A stretch of 64,000 bases of DNA, from NCBI GenBank assembly GCA_902471875.1, contig CABRLN010000003.1, positions 1-64,000 on the forward strand, given 5' to 3'. Of the stretch, positions 44,954 to 55,200 are shown piece after piece. The stretch comes from an uncultured Clostridium sp. (lineage in GTDB: Bacteria > Bacillota > Clostridia > Oscillospirales > Acutalibacteraceae). The notes under the pieces are model-generated. The model saw nothing but the letters and a program-made list of their open reading frames with translations, made no database searches and was not told where the DNA came from. How positions within the stretch are numbered: the first letter of the stretch is position 1; every line of letters begins with the position of its first letter. Made by a program: the position numbers and the translations under genes.

Positions 44954-46150
44954 TTACAGAAAATCTTTCAGGGGCTTTGACCTTGATGGATGACGAAGCT
45001 TTCTGAGAGCTTTTGCCTCTATTTGACGAACTCGCTCTCTTGTAATTCCAAACATTTGTCCAACTTCTTCGAGAGTTTTCTCGCGACCATAGTACCCATA
45101 TCGTTGGCGAAGCACTTCGCTCTCTCTGTCGCTCAATAATGCAAGTGCCTGCTCCAATGCTTGATGGAGGAACTTGTTAGATAGAGTGTGGAAATCTTCA
45201 TCAGCGTTCGTTATCATGTCAGAAGAAAGAGTAGCATAAAACAATTCTTTTTCCCAGTTGGGATTTCCATCATTGGAATCAACATTCACAAGAATACTAT
45301 CTGCATCATTGAAGATAGTGTTTTGGGCAGCTTCCATAAGTGTTTCTACGCTTTCTTCTGGAACAGCTTCAAGTATTATACTCGAAGCTTCTGTTTCATC
45401 GCATAACAGTTTATTCATTACCATTGTTCTGGCTTTTTGACAATCAACTAACTCCCTACATCCTATGCAGCCGTGACTTTTTAGAATTGGATACATTGTG
45501 AAGTAAGCTTCTTTTTTATGTACAGGGTAATAAACAAGCGGCCTTTGAGTATACTGTTCTCTCGAAATACTCTGCACTATCCATAAAGCGGCATATGAGG
45601 CAAATGCACCGAAAGTATCAGGGTCATACTTATCAACAGCATATATTAGCCCGATGAAGCTATAGCTAATAGCATCATCAATCTCCATGTCGTATAATTC
45701 TGCTCTTTGAAGTGCAATACGTAAAGCCAATCTCAGGTGCATTTCAATCATTCGTGAACGCGCAAATGAGTTGCCCTCGGCAATTTGATACTTTAATTTT
45801 CGTATTTCTTTTTTCTGAGGCGGAATAATTTTGCGAATATATTCTACAAGCGGTTTTAATGAAGGATTGAGCTCAACAATGCGTTTGTAGATTACCTCGT
45901 AATCGGTTTGTGCAAAATCATCAATATCATCTTCTGGGTCAGTACGACGTATGTCCATCTGTGATGATGGCTTTTCTGCATAAACGATTATACCCAAAGT
46001 CGTGATTGCACTGCTTAGACGATCAAAGTCCTGAATAGAGAGAGAGAATTGATCTGCAACTTCCATAATATCATCGAATGTCACATATCCTTGATTTTTT
46101 GCCAATTCAAGAAGAGATTTGTATGCTAATTGATGTTGCTCGCTTTCCAA
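44954..46150 (-). CDS. Sigma-70-family factor at the end of the Dnd-like operon
   Basis: A 398-residue protein; TTG 46150 has AGGTGA six bases upstream. The middle has a region 2-like block (DDAISYSFIGLIYAVDKYDP, FGAFASYAALWIVQSISREQ), then a Cys-containing insertion (HGCIGCRELVDC). The C-terminus is a full region 4 (ALLSDRESEVLRQRYGYYG, KTLEEVGQMFGITRERVRQI). This resembles RpoD/group-2 factors rather than ECF factors. It is transcribed with the modification genes upstream, so it may direct expression of the operon or of host genes on attack. That role is inference. Confidence 0.85.
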   Translation of the reverse strand: MESEQHQLAYKSLLELAKNQGYVTFDDIMEVADQFSLSIQDFDRLSSAITTLGIIVYAEKPSSQMDIRRTDPEDDIDDFAQTDYEVIYKRIVELNPSLKPLVEYIRKIIPPQKKEIRKLKYQIAEGNSFARSRMIEMHLRLALRIALQRAELYDMEIDDAISYSFIGLIYAVDKYDPDTFGAFASYAALWIVQSISREQYTQRPLVYYPVHKKEAYFTMYPILKSHGCIGCRELVDCQKARTMVMNKLLCDETEASSIILEAVPEESVETLMEAAQNTIFNDADSILVNVDSNDGNPNWEKELFYATLSSDMITNADEDFHTLSNKFLHQALEQALALLSDRESEVLRQRYGYYGREKTLEEVGQMFGITRERVRQIEAKALRKLRHPSRSKPLKDFL

Positions 46151-46167
46151 ACTCTCTCACCTCATTC

Positions 46168-46701
46168 TTACTTTGAACACATCTTTAGGATTTCTTCTAC
46201 ATTCGTTTCTTCATGAAATCTTTCATGGAATTCTTCAATGAAATCATATAAACGGGAAATGAAGTCATCTAGTGATGACGCACCTTCAATTAGCTTCTCA
46301 TAAAGGACGTCAACACCGCCTCGGACATAGCTGTTAAAGCGTTCCTCATCAGCTGGGTCATCTCCCATATGGCGAAAAGCTTTGTCGATTCGTTTATCTT
46401 CGTCAGGTTCATAATCTTTATCAAGAAGCATAATAAGTCTAAAATTAAATGTCAATTCTTCTTGAGAATATATAACTCGATCACCCATAACGTTTTGATT
46501 GTACACTTGATTGGTTTCAGGGTTTTTCTCATTATCTATTTCCGCTCTCCGTCCATACAGGAAACCCACTAAGGGAGCGTTAGTATACACATCAACATTA
46601 CGGTCGAATAGCTTAGCTTTACTATCTGAATCAAAAACGCCAGTCAGTTTATCGACTCTAACAGCGTGTCTGCCTCGGAAACGATACTGTTTATCAAACA
46701 T
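46168..46701 (-). CDS. Unknown protein of the Dnd-like operon
   Basis: A 177-residue protein; ATG 46701 follows AAGGGGATG. The N-terminal half is basic and beta-rich (KQYRFRGRHAVRVDKLTGVF, NAPLVGFLYGRRAEI). The C-terminal half is acidic and helical (DEERFNSYVRGGVDVLYEKL, FIEEFHERFHEET). No membrane segment or known catalytic motif. It sits between the DndD-like ATPase and the sigma factor with short spacers, so it is part of the same transcript. I do not recognise the family. It could be a DNA-binding or DndE-role subunit. Confidence 0.65.
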   Translation of the reverse strand: MFDKQYRFRGRHAVRVDKLTGVFDSDSKAKLFDRNVDVYTNAPLVGFLYGRRAEIDNEKNPETNQVYNQNVMGDRVIYSQEELTFNFRLIMLLDKDYEPDEDKRIDKAFRHMGDDPADEERFNSYVRGGVDVLYEKLIEGASSLDDFISRLYDFIEEFHERFHEETNVEEILKMCSK

Positions 46702-46716
46702 TTATTACACATCCCC

Positions 46717-48711
46717 TTAAATTAACACAGTTTCAAATTCGTTTTTCTTTTCAAAGCTATGACGGCAACCAATTTTTTCGCCCATATATTCTTCGGCAAG
46801 ATTACCATCTGTGTCTTTGATAAAAATGATAACCTGCTCGGCTGTATTTGGCAGAGCCTCGCAAACCGTTTTGATTCTGCGTTTATCAAAGGAAGATAAA
46901 GGAGCGTCCATTACAAGTGGATATGGCTCAGATGACAGTAATTTTGCGTTCTCATTAGTTGCATTTCGATTTTCTCGTGCCATTTTTATAATGCCGGTAA
47001 TAAAGGCGAAAATTACTGAAATGCTCTGTGCCGTAGAAGTTTCAACATCACCTTCATAATCGTTGACATATACTGAAATGCGGTATTTATCATCAATTGT
47101 CAAAGAGAGTCCGCCTTCGTAGATTTGCTTAAATATTTCGTTTATAGTGGATTCGAGTCGTGATCTTATATCCGCCTCGCTTTGACTGTAAACAGCTTGT
47201 AACTCTGCATATATTCTTTCTGCGTAAGCTTTATAGATTTCAATTTTCTTATTTTTGTCGTCAAGAAGCGTCAAATTTCTGCGTTCTGAATCAGCTCGTG
47301 TAGCTTTTTGCTCGTATCCTCCACGCTCGCGATTTTTTCGATCTCGCTCATCGCTGCTTCTGCGAATGGTATCATCACAAATCCTAATTTCACTACTGAT
47401 TGCACGAACACGCTCACGAACATCACCGCCAGCCAATTTACCTTCAATGTCATGCAGTTCATCATTAAGATCGGCTATATCGTCATCTTGTTGGCTGATC
47501 ACAGCTGTATTATCCCGCACAAGCATATACAGATTGTTGCTCATATTAGCACGTCGTTTTGCCTCTTTTTTGAAATCACCAATGGTTGTGCTGATAGACT
47601 GAGGAGGCAAATATTCTATTAGTTCTTTAACCTTTGTGTATGGAACGGAACCTTCATCAAGATGCGTTCCGCAGATACATACTTTTTGTCGCAACAGATA
47701 CTCTATTGTTTTTGTGTGCATATAAGGAATATCTTTTCCTACAAAATCTTTTTCTGCAAGTAACTCAAGAGCCTGTTTCACGAGGGTATTTGAGAAGAAC
47801 GAACTCATTCCAGAATTGAAATCTTTGCAAATTGCTTTAACAACCGAACTACGAGTATCTTTAGTTCGTGCAATCTTTTTGAGCAATCTGTCTTTCTGAC
47901 GCTGAAGTTCTTCGCCTTCGGCATATTGTTTCAGTTCCTCTGTCCTTTCAATTTTTCTTGCTTGAGCCGTTTCTATTTGTGTTTCAAGTTCCTCTAGCCG
48001 TGCGTCGATTTCAGCAATTTTTGCATTGCATTCATCAATAATCATTGTATATTCCTGGATTTTTGCATTACTGTGAGAATCATAACTGCTTTCGTAACTA
48101 TTGATGACAGTGTTACGAATCCGTGGGTTAAAATGCTTAATGGCACTATACATGGCATTCAAACCTAACAAGCCTTTTACGGCTTCAGCAAAGTCCGTTG
48201 CCTTTTTTCCAGTGGAAATATCTTTACTCATCTTCTCTATTCGCTCGCCATCAAAGAAGAAATAACGAGACAATTCTTTTGGAAGAATATTTTTAACTTC
48301 GCTTTCGCAACGGCTTTTGGGAACATAAGAAGTATTTCCATCTGCACTTTTGATCGCGATATTGAACACAGTATTGTCGCCCTTGACTTTCCCCGAATAA
48401 TCCTTTTTATATGTCTGTTCACGTATGAGAGTATAGGAAACATTACCATGCTTTAACCGCAATTCAACCCTAACAATTGCCTTCTGACTAGGATTTAAAT
48501 TGCTAGCTACTATTTTGTTAAGCATATTTTTATCTGAGAACTCCGTTTCTCCGTACATACACCAGAAAAAAGCTTGCGCAAACGTCGTTTTTCCTGTTCC
48601 ATTCTCACCAATAATGATGGTAACATTTTTTCCATTTTGCCCCTGAGCAAAATCAATGGATTCGTTGCGAAATTGGCGGAAATTTTCAAGTTTTATTGAT
48701 TCGAGTAACAT
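46717..48711 (-). CDS. DndD-like SMC/RecF-type ATPase
   Basis: A 664-residue protein; ATG 48711 follows GGAGGA. N-terminal MLLESIKLENFRQFRNESID, Walker A IIIGENGTGKTTFAQAFFW, and the phrase YFFFDGERIEKMSKD, which is characteristic of DndD. A long coiled coil is interrupted near the middle by KVCICGTHLDEGS, a short Cys-x-Cys hook. A second coil leads to Walker B YPLVMDAPLSSFDKRRI near the C-terminus. In Dnd systems DndD is thought to supply ATP-driven remodelling or nicking of DNA during sulfur insertion. Neighbours (DndA- and DndC-like) support this reading. Confidence 0.85.
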   Translation of the reverse strand: MLLESIKLENFRQFRNESIDFAQGQNGKNVTIIIGENGTGKTTFAQAFFWCMYGETEFSDKNMLNKIVASNLNPSQKAIVRVELRLKHGNVSYTLIREQTYKKDYSGKVKGDNTVFNIAIKSADGNTSYVPKSRCESEVKNILPKELSRYFFFDGERIEKMSKDISTGKKATDFAEAVKGLLGLNAMYSAIKHFNPRIRNTVINSYESSYDSHSNAKIQEYTMIIDECNAKIAEIDARLEELETQIETAQARKIERTEELKQYAEGEELQRQKDRLLKKIARTKDTRSSVVKAICKDFNSGMSSFFSNTLVKQALELLAEKDFVGKDIPYMHTKTIEYLLRQKVCICGTHLDEGSVPYTKVKELIEYLPPQSISTTIGDFKKEAKRRANMSNNLYMLVRDNTAVISQQDDDIADLNDELHDIEGKLAGGDVRERVRAISSEIRICDDTIRRSSDERDRKNRERGGYEQKATRADSERRNLTLLDDKNKKIEIYKAYAERIYAELQAVYSQSEADIRSRLESTINEIFKQIYEGGLSLTIDDKYRISVYVNDYEGDVETSTAQSISVIFAFITGIIKMARENRNATNENAKLLSSEPYPLVMDAPLSSFDKRRIKTVCEALPNTAEQVIIFIKDTDGNLAEEYMGEKIGCRHSFEKKNEFETVLI

Positions 48712-48857
48712 TGTACTTCCTCCTCAATTTGTTTCTTGATCCACGCGACCATCTGCTGATCGGTCTTCTCGCGAGTTTTGAGGTTCTGACTTTCCTGAAG
48801 AATTATTTTTCTTTTAAGCCTCTCGACTGCTTTCTCATTAATTTTAATCTCTTCCAT
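48693..48857 (-). CDS. 54-residue helical protein between helicase and DndD-like genes
   Basis: ATG at 48857 has AAGGAGGG eleven bases upstream. The product starts MEEIKINEKAVERLKRKIIL, is highly charged and helical, and ends before TAA at 48693-48695. It overlaps the helicase gene end by 14 bases and the DndD-like start by 19, so the three are coupled. The place and the phrase INEKAVERLKRK suggest a small subunit in the role of DndE, or the middle component of a three-component ABC system. Sequence is too short to decide. Confidence 0.55.
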   Translation of the reverse strand: MEEIKINEKAVERLKRKIILQESQNLKTREKTDQQMVAWIKKQIEEEVQCYSNQ

Positions 48858-51045
48858 TGTCGGTTATACCCTCCTTGTCATTTTCCTCAGATATGTGATA
48901 CGTATCTTGTATTTCCCATATCAGGTTATTTGCAATCATAGAGTTCTGCGCTAAACGACCGAACTCCTTTATTCGTGACAGTTCATTCTTTACTAGCGAT
49001 AAATCTCTGTGAGCCTGTTCTACGGTTAGACCTGAAACATTTTCAAGTGGTCTTGGTAATGTCACAAAGTCATAAATAACCGCATACGGCTTATTAGGAG
49101 CTTTGCGTAGAACACGACCTCTTCGCTGTATATATTCTTTAGGGTTAGTCGTACTCGCAAGGATAAATGCAGTACGAATTCCCGGAATGTTGACACCTTC
49201 GTCTAAACACTTAATGGCAACTATAGCTTGCAGACGATCTCCACATTGGAATTGTTCTTTGATAGATGCTCGAATTTCCATATTTTCTTTGGAAGTAAAC
49301 TTGGCAACTGCCATGCCTAATTCATTTCCGAGAATTTTGGTTACCGCTTCAATTTGTCGTATATCACTATTGCTTGAGTCAACGCTATCGTCATTAACAT
49401 TGGTGGCACCGCAGTACACAAGAATATTATTGTCGTGTATGTATGGTTTGATTTGCTCACGCAAGGCATCAAGCTTTTCCGATGCACCTGCAACAATCCT
49501 TGCCCTTTTAAGTGCGAGAATCTCGCCATGTTTGTTGAGTTTGTACCTTCCACTTTTATCTTTGATGAGACATTTGGACATTTCATATGACAATTGTTCA
49601 TACGCAGAAAGCTCATCATCATTTAAATTAACAACAACAGGATAATACTTATACGGGGTCAGTTTATCCTCTTTAATAGCGCGTTCCAGCGGGTATATGA
49701 TACACTTTTTCCCAAAGAAAGAATAAAGCAGTGCTGTGCCTTCTTCGTCTCGATGACGCTCTAATGTCGCAGACAAAGCAAGTCGGTAAGTAAATCGTTC
49801 ATCCAGTAAACGCGAGTAGGATGCTGCACCAAAATTATGTGCTTCATCAACAACGAGTAGTACCGGAGTTCTTACCTTACTAATCTGTTCCTGTACAAAA
49901 TCATTTGTGAATGTAGCATTTGTACATACAAAGCAAAAAAAACTCTTGTCATCCCTTAGCTTCTGATCCCGCACCGCTTTAGACAAGCGGGCTTTCCAGT
50001 CCTTTTGAGGTGAGCTACTGTACCCAATTATAGGTTTCATATTGAATCGAACAATATCTTCAATCCATTGTTCAACAAGGTGCTGATAAGGGCAAACAAT
50101 AATAACAGCAAGACGATCTGAAAGATCCTCCGATAGTTTTGCAATTGCGCCTAATCCAGTAAATGTCTTTCCTGTACCGGTTGCCATATCAAAAATTCCA
50201 TGGTAGTTTTCACCGACCCAAGTAGAGATGGCTTCCTTTTGATAGTCGTGAAGAGTTACATCGTTCGGAATACGTGGACCTATTGAACTTGAAGAATCTT
50301 CAAAGCCTTTAGGTGCCCGATATATTTTATCAGGAAACTGTTCATTATCCACATTAAAATTAGGAGCAGACCGCTTGTATTTTTCAATCAAAGTCTTTGA
50401 TATGCTAGGAAATTCAAGTACATGAATATTGGGTTCGCAATCGTTCCAGATAGAATAGAAAGCTGACTCTTTCAATTTTACTCGTTCTGCTTCATTTGCA
50501 CCTCCCCAGCTTCTGAAAACATCAATTGTTTCATAGTTTATTGACATTGCTGTTGCAGACTCATTCATTGAGCCGGAAAATGCGACAATGTTACCCTCAC
50601 TATCTTCTATTAGTCCCATTTTTTCATGGTACATTCCAATTCCACATTTATCTTCGGTATATGCGATGCGTATGTCCATGATGCCATCAGCAATCAGAGT
50701 AGCCAAAAGATTAAGTCTTTGCATGGAAAAGTAATCAAGGCGTTCATCAGTGATTTGGCGCAAAACCGACTTTTCAATCACGGAGTTTCTCTCCTCATAA
50801 CCTTTCTGAATTGCTTCAATATCTTCATCTGAAAGATAGGGAGAAGCTACAATTTGAATTTTACCGCCCTTTGATGCCATAGTTGCGATTCCCTTTGAAA
50901 TCTCAACAAGGGACGATGAAGAGAAAAAACCAACCGCCCGTTTATATGTAGTCGCCTCTTTAAGTAAAGGAAGATAGAAATCCTGAACAACATTGTCTAT
51001 TAGAGACCGATATTCATTTTTTATTGGTGTATCTTGCAATCCCAT
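48844..51045 (-). CDS. PLD-family nuclease fused to a DEAH helicase
   Basis: A 733-residue protein; ATG 51045 follows GAGGGGG. Residues about 1-190 are a phospholipase D-like nuclease domain, with one HxK motif in MYHEKMGLIEDSEG and an Asn/Ser pair in FSGSMNESATAM. A superfamily 2 helicase follows, with Walker A DMATGTGKTFTGLGAI, Walker B LLVVDEAHNFGA, ALSATLERHRDEEG, and motif VI YIQRRGRVLRKAPNKP. Such PLD-helicases act in defence against foreign DNA. Here it is the probable restriction (effector) arm of the Dnd-like operon. Confidence 0.88.
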   Translation of the reverse strand: MGLQDTPIKNEYRSLIDNVVQDFYLPLLKEATTYKRAVGFFSSSSLVEISKGIATMASKGGKIQIVASPYLSDEDIEAIQKGYEERNSVIEKSVLRQITDERLDYFSMQRLNLLATLIADGIMDIRIAYTEDKCGIGMYHEKMGLIEDSEGNIVAFSGSMNESATAMSINYETIDVFRSWGGANEAERVKLKESAFYSIWNDCEPNIHVLEFPSISKTLIEKYKRSAPNFNVDNEQFPDKIYRAPKGFEDSSSSIGPRIPNDVTLHDYQKEAISTWVGENYHGIFDMATGTGKTFTGLGAIAKLSEDLSDRLAVIIVCPYQHLVEQWIEDIVRFNMKPIIGYSSSPQKDWKARLSKAVRDQKLRDDKSFFCFVCTNATFTNDFVQEQISKVRTPVLLVVDEAHNFGAASYSRLLDERFTYRLALSATLERHRDEEGTALLYSFFGKKCIIYPLERAIKEDKLTPYKYYPVVVNLNDDELSAYEQLSYEMSKCLIKDKSGRYKLNKHGEILALKRARIVAGASEKLDALREQIKPYIHDNNILVYCGATNVNDDSVDSSNSDIRQIEAVTKILGNELGMAVAKFTSKENMEIRASIKEQFQCGDRLQAIVAIKCLDEGVNIPGIRTAFILASTTNPKEYIQRRGRVLRKAPNKPYAVIYDFVTLPRPLENVSGLTVEQAHRDLSLVKNELSRIKEFGRLAQNSMIANNLIWEIQDTYHISEENDKEGITDNGRD

Positions 51046-51057
51046 ATCGTAACCCCC

Positions 51058-52203
51058 TCAAAGATTATCATCAATGTCATCAAGTGCTGCTTCTAAAGCT
51101 GCAAAATCATTAGCGTTTGTAGAATGATTTACACTAAAACGGATTGTCCCAGAAGGAAAGGTTCCTAAGAACCTGTGTGCAAGAGGGGCACAGTGAAGCC
51201 CTGTTCTGACAGCAATATTGCGCTCGCTAAAAAGCTGTCCCGAAGTATCACTGCTTATACCATCAATAGTGCAAGAAACAATTCCCACATATTTTCGAGT
51301 TGGTTCGTTTCCAATAACATTTATAAAGTCGTATTTATTGAGCAACTCAAGCAATTGCTTTCTTTTTTGCTGCTCTTCAGAATACAATGTTGATATTCCT
51401 TTTTCTTTTATCCAAGATAATGCCGCATTCAATCCGGCAATTCCTGAAATGTTCATCGTTCCTATTTCAAATCGTTCAGGGATGCTTATAGGCATATCTT
51501 GAATTGCTGACTCAAATCCAGTTCCGCCAAAAAGCACTGCGGGTAAATCTATTTGCGGATTCATAACAAAGCCGGATATACCCGTTGGTCCCAGAAGTGT
51601 TTTGTGACCTGCAAACACGGCAAAATCAAACGATTCCTGACCTACATCACATTCAATAAGTCCTGCAGTCTGCGACATATCCAAAACAGTTAGTGAATTG
51701 TACCGTTTTGCCAGTTGAAAAATTTTTTCAACTGGTGCAACAAGTCCTATCACATTGCTAGCATGGCTTACAACAACAACATCTGGCTTTTCTTTGTCAA
51801 ACTGATACCTGATACGCTCCAAATCATATTCAAGACTTTTAGAAACAGAGAGTTGCCTTACAATGATTTTCCCTTGTACTTCAAAATTATGGAGTGTTCT
51901 TGTAACTGCATTATGTTCAAATGGACTAATATAAAAAGTTTTTGTTCCAGAGTATACAAGCCCCTGAAGAACGATGTTCAAGGCAATTGTCGCACTAGGC
52001 TCGAAGATAACCTGCTTAGCCGGACAACAGAGTATGTCTGTAATTTTATTTCTGGTATCATTTAATAGCTTTTTTGCGGACAACGCAAGACCATAATTAC
52101 CTCTGCCAACACTTCCACCGGAGGCCCGATAAAACTGATCCATGTATTTATATACACATTCGGGTTTTGGAAATGTGGTTGCAGCATTATCAAAATAAGC
52201 CAC
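51058..52203 (-). CDS. DndA/IscS-like cysteine desulfurase
   Basis: A 381-residue PLP enzyme. GTG 52203 (VAYFDNAATTFPKP) follows AAGGAGG by six bases. The PLP lysine lies in DFAVFAGHKTLLGPTG. The catalytic Cys lies in RNIAVRTGLHCAPLAHRFLG, and SGTIRFSVNHST is the usual C-terminal signature. It takes sulfur from cysteine, presumably handing it to the DndC-like protein for insertion into the DNA backbone. An ICE-borne desulfurase inside a DndC/DndD operon is hard to explain by housekeeping sulfur metabolism. Confidence 0.92.
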   Translation of the reverse strand: MAYFDNAATTFPKPECVYKYMDQFYRASGGSVGRGNYGLALSAKKLLNDTRNKITDILCCPAKQVIFEPSATIALNIVLQGLVYSGTKTFYISPFEHNAVTRTLHNFEVQGKIIVRQLSVSKSLEYDLERIRYQFDKEKPDVVVVSHASNVIGLVAPVEKIFQLAKRYNSLTVLDMSQTAGLIECDVGQESFDFAVFAGHKTLLGPTGISGFVMNPQIDLPAVLFGGTGFESAIQDMPISIPERFEIGTMNISGIAGLNAALSWIKEKGISTLYSEEQQKRKQLLELLNKYDFINVIGNEPTRKYVGIVSCTIDGISSDTSGQLFSERNIAVRTGLHCAPLAHRFLGTFPSGTIRFSVNHSTNANDFAALEAALDDIDDNL

Positions 52204-52214
52204 TGTGTGCCTCC

Positions 52215-55200
52215 TTAACAAAATTTTTCAAGAATATCGATCAGTACCTGGCGCTTCTCTTGTTCAGATATTGCTTGTCCCATAGCCTCCAAAGACTTTG
52301 AAATTTGGTTATGGAGTAACATTCCTCTCTTGCTTATCTCTGCTCTTTCGAAACTTTTTATTGTCCGTTCTCCGCCTTTGCTTACAAATATGACTTGATA
52401 ATCACTTGTTGAAGAAGCGGTTTTAGTTTCACTGCTGCTCCTATATGCTTCTGCGGAAGCTTTGAATTGAGTAAGCTTTTCAACAAAGATAGTGCTTGTA
52501 TTGCTATCCCAATCATCCAAACGCAGTCCTGTTACAGTTTTTGCGAGTCTAGCTATGAAAGAGCCTTCATCGTTAGTTACATTTTGGAACAAGCCGAGAC
52601 ACTTATCAGTGCCGTCTTGAAATAGATAGTCAAACGCTCCTTGATCAATGGAATCACACCAATCCTTAATCGCAGATGCAAGCGATACCCTTCCAACAAG
52701 TTTTTCATCTTGACGTAGTATAAATATAGCTTTAATCTTAGCTGATAGAGACTTTTTAAGCCTATCAAGAATGCTATCAAAGCAATTCTTTGCCGCCTGT
52801 ATATTCTCGCTAAGTCCGGGAGTAAACTCATCATATCCAAATGTCTGCGGAAGCTTTTCAAAAAGCAAGCTGTATCCGCTTGTGCTTTGTCTAAGCAGCT
52901 TCATCATGCCAAGATAGCGCGCATCAATTTTCTTCCCGTTTGGAAGAGCCTTGCTTTCTTTCGCAAATATAGGAAGAGAAAGCATCCAACGCTTCATGGC
53001 ATTTACAATATAGTCGTATGTATTAGATGTTTTTTCTGCATCAATAACATATTCGTCAAAAATCTCAGCCATATTTGAGACAAACTCTTCCTTTTCGGAG
53101 TCCCAATCAATATAAGACAGCGTAAAGGCAGCTGGATTAGCGTTGATTTGAAGCAAAGTATCTGCTGTCATTGCAACTTGTCCGTATTTGTCTGTTATTA
53201 CAACTTGCTGACGATATTCATGCATTACAGCAGCAAGGTAAATAGGTATCAATCCTTTGCGTAAACCGATGTGATATTCTGGAAGAGAGAGCATATCATA
53301 TAAAATATCAAAATCAATAGATCCATTTCTTCGCGCTCTAATGATAAAATATTCAATCGTTTTCATCATGTTAGCCATCTTAGAATCTTGTGGATGGAGA
53401 TTGATAACTGGTATTCCAGTTGATTCGTCCCATATGCCGGTCCGAATCAGTGTGCTTCGCATGATTGAAACCTCTTGTCCGGTACCATTTAAGCCAAGAT
53501 TAGGTTCTAACTGGTTGCGCAAAAGAGCAGATACAATTTTATTTCTACTATTTCTCGCAATGCTTGTAATTTCATCACGATTTACTGCCTCGTTATTGAT
53601 AACTGGTGTCATTGAAAATTCTGAATCACAAATATCTGACATGAGTTCTGTTAGTGTAGCTTTTCTATTTATATACTTTTTTACACCGTCGAAAAAGTAG
53701 TCAGACTTGTACTCCTCGGGATGCGAATAAGCAGACAAAAAAGAGTTGATAACATCCCTAAGATCTTCGTAAACGACATCGTATTCTTCAAATAGAACGG
53801 GATCATTTGAGGCTTCTTCTCTAAGAGCACAGACTGCCTCGTATTCTTGTACGATCCGCTCAATGTCAAAGAAATGCTTAGGAAGAATGAAAATATGTCT
53901 AGTACAGCCTTTGCTTGTTTTTAGAATAGTATCTCGTAAAGTAGGTATAGATTCTTCATTATGCGGAATAACTGCGAAAATCACGCCGTCTGCATTTATG
54001 TTCTCGCTTTTAATTACCCAATTCGTATCATTTGTGACTTCGTCTTCATCAACAAAGATAAATGAAAAGAAACGGGTCATTTCTCTATCGTCGTTATATC
54101 TTGATGGGTACATATAGTTGTCGAAGTTCGATGTATTGAGTGTTTCTTTTACTGCAATTTGGTTAGCATGAACTTCAACATAATCATTTATTTTGCTTCG
54201 AATATCAACTCCAGAAGTTTGCTTGAGACGAAGACAGTTATTACTTCGCTTCAGATATACCACAAATTCTTTTTCAATGAGATTGTCAATAGCACCATTA
54301 ATGTCCTGCACAGAGTATGAAGCTGAATAGGCCCCAACAATCTCGTCTTTCGTTGGTTTGAGACGCTCAAACTGTGCCAAAACATAAATAAGCGAGAGTG
54401 TCTTTACAATTTTTGCCTCAAGCGATTGAGGTGGTAACGCTGACAAAATAGTACTTGTTAACACATAGTTATCGTGAATTTCCCCTCCATAAGTTTCCTT
54501 TTTGAACAACGGCTCAAAATAGTCATAGATCGCATCGGGGGTTATGAGTTCAAAGTGATTGTCATCATAGGAGTCAATAAAAGCTCTTAATGTTGAGGGA
54601 CCATCTGCTGACAGAAATGTAAAAAGTGTACGCTCGTTTTGAGCTACACGCTCAGAAAGGCGTGGCAAAATAAATGTTGAAACTGGATGCAAAGGATAGC
54701 AGCCCAAGATAGCTGTTTGCAACTCTGAACTATTAGCTGAAAACAGAGGGTGATTTTTGTATCGCTTTGAAATGCTCTCAAAATCCTTCTGATTTCTTGC
54801 TTGAAATGCAGTCCATAGCGTTGGTTCTTTTTGGATTACAGAAGAAATAATCTCATAAGTCTGGGAAAAATTGTTGTTTAAGTGGATGTGTTTAAAGCGT
54901 TCTGAAACTCCACGCCATCCATCAACTTTTTGCTTTGGAAGTTTATCAATATAATTAGCAATTTCCTTATGGGAAATGAGCATTAAGTGGAGTTGAGTCA
55001 CACCACTTCGATTGCATTTTTCTGCAAAATCTTGAAGCGTTTTTGTATCGCTCAAAGAAGCCTCTGTTATATTCGCTTCAAGATATTTGCTAAACTCATC
55101 GTAAACAACATATAAACCCGAATATCCATACTGTTTCAAGCTTTTTGCAACACTTTCGTAGAGCTCAACAACATCGAATCCCAAAAACGGGTTAAATGTA

